15,632 bases of DNA from an uncultured Bacteroidota bacterium (GTDB taxonomy: Bacteria; Bacteroidota; Bacteroidia; Chitinophagales; Chitinophagaceae). The position numbers and the translations under genes are program-made. Shown in pieces: positions 13,596 to 15,632 of the stretch. The first letter of the stretch is position 1; every line of letters starts with the position of its first letter. Location: contig CALEZD010000090.1 in assembly GCA_937928385.1 (NCBI GenBank), positions 1 to 15,632 of the forward strand, given 5' to 3'. The notes below the pieces were generated by a model, which searched no databases, was not told where the DNA came from, and saw nothing but the letters and a program-made list of their open reading frames with translations.

Positions 13596-13988
13596 ATGGA
13601 TAATGGTAAAACAAGGCTGGACAAGTACCTGTGGGCCATCAGGATTTTTAAAACACGCAGCCAGGCAACAAGGGCATGTGACGATGGTAAAGTAAAGATG
13701 GCAGGGGCAACCGTAAAACCTTCGAGGGTTGTGGCTATAGGAGATGTGCTGGATATCAGGGCCGAAGGGCGTAAATGGACCATAGAAGTAACAGGAATTA
13801 TACAAAACCGTGTAAAATACGAGGAGGCAGTAAAGAACTATACAGACATGACCACTGAAGAAGATAAACAGTACAACGAGCGTTTATCTAATAGCTTCTA
13901 CACAGGTAAGCGCCAAAGTAAAACAGGCCGCCCCACTAAAAAACAGCGGCGCGGCCTGGATGATATCTTTAATGAATACGCTGAATAG
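13596..13988 (+). CDS. S4-domain RNA-binding protein (Hsp15/HslR-like)
   Basis: 130 residues from ATG 13596-13598; upstream TTG and cysteine codons in frame are unlikely to be used. Residues 7-54 form an S4 RNA-binding domain: RLDKYLWAIRIFKTRSQA, then GKVKMAGATVKPS and GDVLDI. This is the layout of HslR/Hsp15, which binds 50S subunits carrying stalled nascent chains in E. coli and helps recycle them. The C-terminus is highly basic (GKRQSKTGRPTKKQRRG, 104-120), suited to rRNA contact, as in Hsp15, and then ends in an acidic tail. Cytoplasmic. A 7-of-8 match to the promoter -7 consensus (GATATTTG, 13566-13573) lies 22 bases upstream. It is divergent from purN and convergent, with a 5-base gap, with the propeller lipoprotein gene. 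Orthology to hslR itself is not certain. Confidence 0.9.
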   Translation: MDNGKTRLDKYLWAIRIFKTRSQATRACDDGKVKMAGATVKPSRVVAIGDVLDIRAEGRKWTIEVTGIIQNRVKYEEAVKNYTDMTTEEDKQYNERLSNSFYTGKRQSKTGRPTKKQRRGLDDIFNEYAE

Positions 13989-13993
13989 AGCGT

Positions 13994-15109
13994 TTAGTAC
14001 AAAGCAGTAAATATTGGTTTAACAGAAATAACATCCAGCCTAACCCATGTCTGGCCAAGGTCATCGCTGCGGTAAAGGCCATCGCTGGTACCTACGAATA
14101 CATACTCCCCTTTACGATCACCTTTAAACACATTGTCTTTTGCAGCTATAGCATACACGCGTGTACCGTACCTCAGGCCCACACTGCTGGGCTCCCATAC
14201 ACCCTGGCCTGAAAGACGCCATATACCATTATCGCGGGTACATACTACCAATACTTTGCCGAATGGCACCGCTGCAGCAGTAATATCTTTGATTTCATTT
14301 CCTGCCAGCATTATGCTCGGCAGTTTTGAGAAGGTGGCGCCCTGGTTGGTACTACGGTACACACCATAATCGGTACCGCCCATCTGCACTACTGCAAGGA
14401 TGTCATTTTTCTGGGCAATGATGAACATATTATCACCTGGTGCCGGTAGTCCTGCTGCTGCTACGCTTGTCCATGCAGTAACATAATCCGGTTTAATCCA
14501 CATTTTCCGGGTGGCATTATCAAATGCTATAACAGCACCGCTTTCTAACCTGGTGAACGATGTTACTTTGTTGGTGCCCAAAGCGCCGAGGTCTGTATCG
14601 CGTGGGTATAACCATGCAGAATCTAAATGGCCATTATAATCCTGGTATGCCATACCGTGGCCGTTGCCGGCTGCTATGTATATCCTGTCATATTTCTTAC
14701 CCGCACTGTCATAGTAGCCGGGTAGGTTAATCATCATAGTAGGCCCGAAAGCGGCGGGGTTCACATCGGTAAACGTTACGTTGAATGTGGTATTGTCACC
14801 GTCAGACTCACTTACGAATACATTGGTACCGTTCTGCGTCCTCATCAGTACATTTTTGCCCGAAGTCATCAAGGCATCCACTGCAATACCATTGGTATTG
14901 CTGAAGGTAATGAACCTCTGTCCATCATAAGTACTATATATAAGGCCTGCGGTATCGGCAAAATGCAATGAATATGGCTTGGTTATCACATTCAGGTTGT
15001 CCAGGTTCTCTGTCCTTGAGACACAACCCTGGAGCGTAAAAGCCGCCAAAGCTATACAACCAAAGGTATATGCTGTATGAAAACGACGCATTGATGTACT
15101 AATTTTCAT
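13994..15109 (-). CDS. Beta-propeller lipoprotein with Asp-box repeats
   Basis: 371 residues from ATG 15107-15109; a TTG one codon earlier is disregarded. Residues 1-28 are a lipoprotein signal ending FTLQG-C29, so it is probably anchored in the outer membrane. The rest is a beta-propeller resembling BNR/sialidase-type or photosystem II stability (Ycf48-like) folds. Two Asp-box motifs are visible: STNQGATFSKL (about 253-263) and SDDLGQTWVRL (about 348-358), each preceded by the strand GVYR or GLYR, which marks successive blades. Catalytic sialidase residues (the arginine triad and RIP motif) were not identified, so enzymatic activity is doubtful; a binding or scaffold role is more likely. It is separated from the DUF3127 gene upstream by 118 bases and ends 5 bases from the convergent S4 gene. 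Confidence 0.82.
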   Translation of the reverse strand: MKISTSMRRFHTAYTFGCIALAAFTLQGCVSRTENLDNLNVITKPYSLHFADTAGLIYSTYDGQRFITFSNTNGIAVDALMTSGKNVLMRTQNGTNVFVSESDGDNTTFNVTFTDVNPAAFGPTMMINLPGYYDSAGKKYDRIYIAAGNGHGMAYQDYNGHLDSAWLYPRDTDLGALGTNKVTSFTRLESGAVIAFDNATRKMWIKPDYVTAWTSVAAAGLPAPGDNMFIIAQKNDILAVVQMGGTDYGVYRSTNQGATFSKLPSIMLAGNEIKDITAAAVPFGKVLVVCTRDNGIWRLSGQGVWEPSSVGLRYGTRVYAIAAKDNVFKGDRKGEYVFVGTSDGLYRSDDLGQTWVRLDVISVKPIFTALY

Positions 15110-15227
15110 CAAGTTTATGAAAAAATGTTAACAAATCAAAGGTTTTGTTAAATGAATAGACCACTGAAATTCAATATTGGTTTGCTATGGGCATTAACAT
15201 AAACACATATTAAAGAATACACCTTTA

Positions 15228-15632
15228 TTAAAAGGGCAGGTCGTCCGCATTCTCAGGCGATGGATTGTAGTTCATATTACTATTCCCCGTATTAGCCGGG
15301 GCCTGGTATGCCGGTGTTGCTGCTACAGGAGATGAGCCTGCCTGTCCAGCATTTTCTACCCTCCATGCGTCCAGGTTAGTAATATAATTTACGCTGCCAT
15401 CACGCTCCCATTTATTGCCTTTTATATTAAAGCTCACTTTTACATTGTCGCCGATATTGAAGTTGTCAATAATCTCGCATTTGTTCTGCACCAGCTGCAT
15501 TTTAGCGTAGTTGGTGTACACGTTCCCATTTATTTCTTCAGAAATCTCCAATACAAATTCACGTTTCTTAAAACGCTCGCTCACTTGTTGTGTTTCATTG
15601 ATAGCTACCAGCTTTCCTGTTATTTCAAAACT
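15228..15632 (-). CDS. DUF3127 protein with SSB-like C-terminal tip (5' end outside window)
   Basis: Partial. A GTG at 15582-15584 can be read as a start, but the frame stays open to the window edge and the upstream 16 codons read SFEITGKLVAINETQQ, which is the expected N-terminal strand of DUF3127 (FEITGKL, then TQQVSERFKKREFV). The true start is therefore almost certainly just beyond base 15632. The 134 visible residues comprise a DUF3127 domain (about 1-95: FKKREFVLEI, YAKMQLVQNKC, IGDNVKVSFNIKGN, NLDAWRVE), probably an OB-like beta-barrel. A flexible tail rich in A, P, N and S follows, then the terminus ADDLPF. This architecture and tip closely mimic SSB, whose acidic DDLPF/DDIPF end recruits repair proteins including RecO. 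SSB-like single-strand binding is inference; DUF3127 itself is of unknown function. Cytoplasmic. Confidence 0.88.
   Translation of the reverse strand, partial: SFEITGKLVAINETQQVSERFKKREFVLEISEEINGNVYTNYAKMQLVQNKCEIIDNFNIGDNVKVSFNIKGNKWERDGSVNYITNLDAWRVENAGQAGSSPVAATPAYQAPANTGNSNMNYNPSPENADDLPF

Noticed and set aside
13994..15109. Propeller lipoprotein considered as an active sialidase
   Set aside because: Asp-boxes are structural and occur in many propellers; the arginine triad and RIP motif of sialidases were not found.

Overview
The window reads as ordinary chromosome of a member of the Bacteroidota, most likely Chitinophagaceae or a close relative. The supporting signs are a PorZ-type type IX secretion protein with its C-terminal sorting domain, a DUF5686 outer-membrane protein with an N-terminal carboxypeptidase-regulatory-like domain, a GHL10 glycosidase, a DUF3127 protein, TAnnTTTG-type promoter boxes and the general lack of Shine-Dalgarno sequences. 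The family assignments come from recognising motifs by eye; no search was run. No rRNA, tRNA, CRISPR array or intact insertion sequence was seen.

Layout: (1) Bases 1-1916 are AT-rich and gene-poor. They hold two small secreted proteins that look paralogous (303-647 and 864-1238, both minus), several perfect inverted repeats and a 13-base T run. (2) Bases 1917-4570, all minus strand, carry a YkgJ-type cysteine-cluster protein, a secreted GHL10 glycosidase and a small lipoprotein that ends at a clear intrinsic terminator (1861-1889). (3) Bases 4705-7293, plus strand, carry one large DUF5686 outer-membrane protein. (4) Bases 7290-9439, minus strand, carry a secreted M23 peptidase and the thiol peroxidase bcp, 5 bases apart. 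(5) Bases 9544-9825, plus strand, encode a small two-helix membrane protein. (6) Bases 9827-13505, minus strand, carry purN, porZ and recO; porZ and recO are 3 bases apart. (7) Bases 13596-13988, plus strand, encode an S4 RNA-binding protein. (8) Bases 13994-15632, minus strand, carry a beta-propeller lipoprotein and a DUF3127 protein that runs off the right edge and ends in an SSB-like acidic tip.

The genes do not form one pathway. Much of the content concerns the cell envelope (M23 peptidase, GHL10 glycosidase, PorZ, DUF5686 barrel, two lipoproteins). A smaller set is housekeeping (recO, purN, bcp, S4 protein). RecO and the DUF3127 protein may be linked through single-stranded DNA metabolism, which is inference.

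I found no clear undescribed defence or mobile system. The best leads are the pair of small cysteine-containing secreted proteins with a shared C-terminal motif, the structured non-coding stretch beside them, and the SSB-like tip on the DUF3127 protein. Several start codons were moved from the longest possible frame, as explained in the entries.
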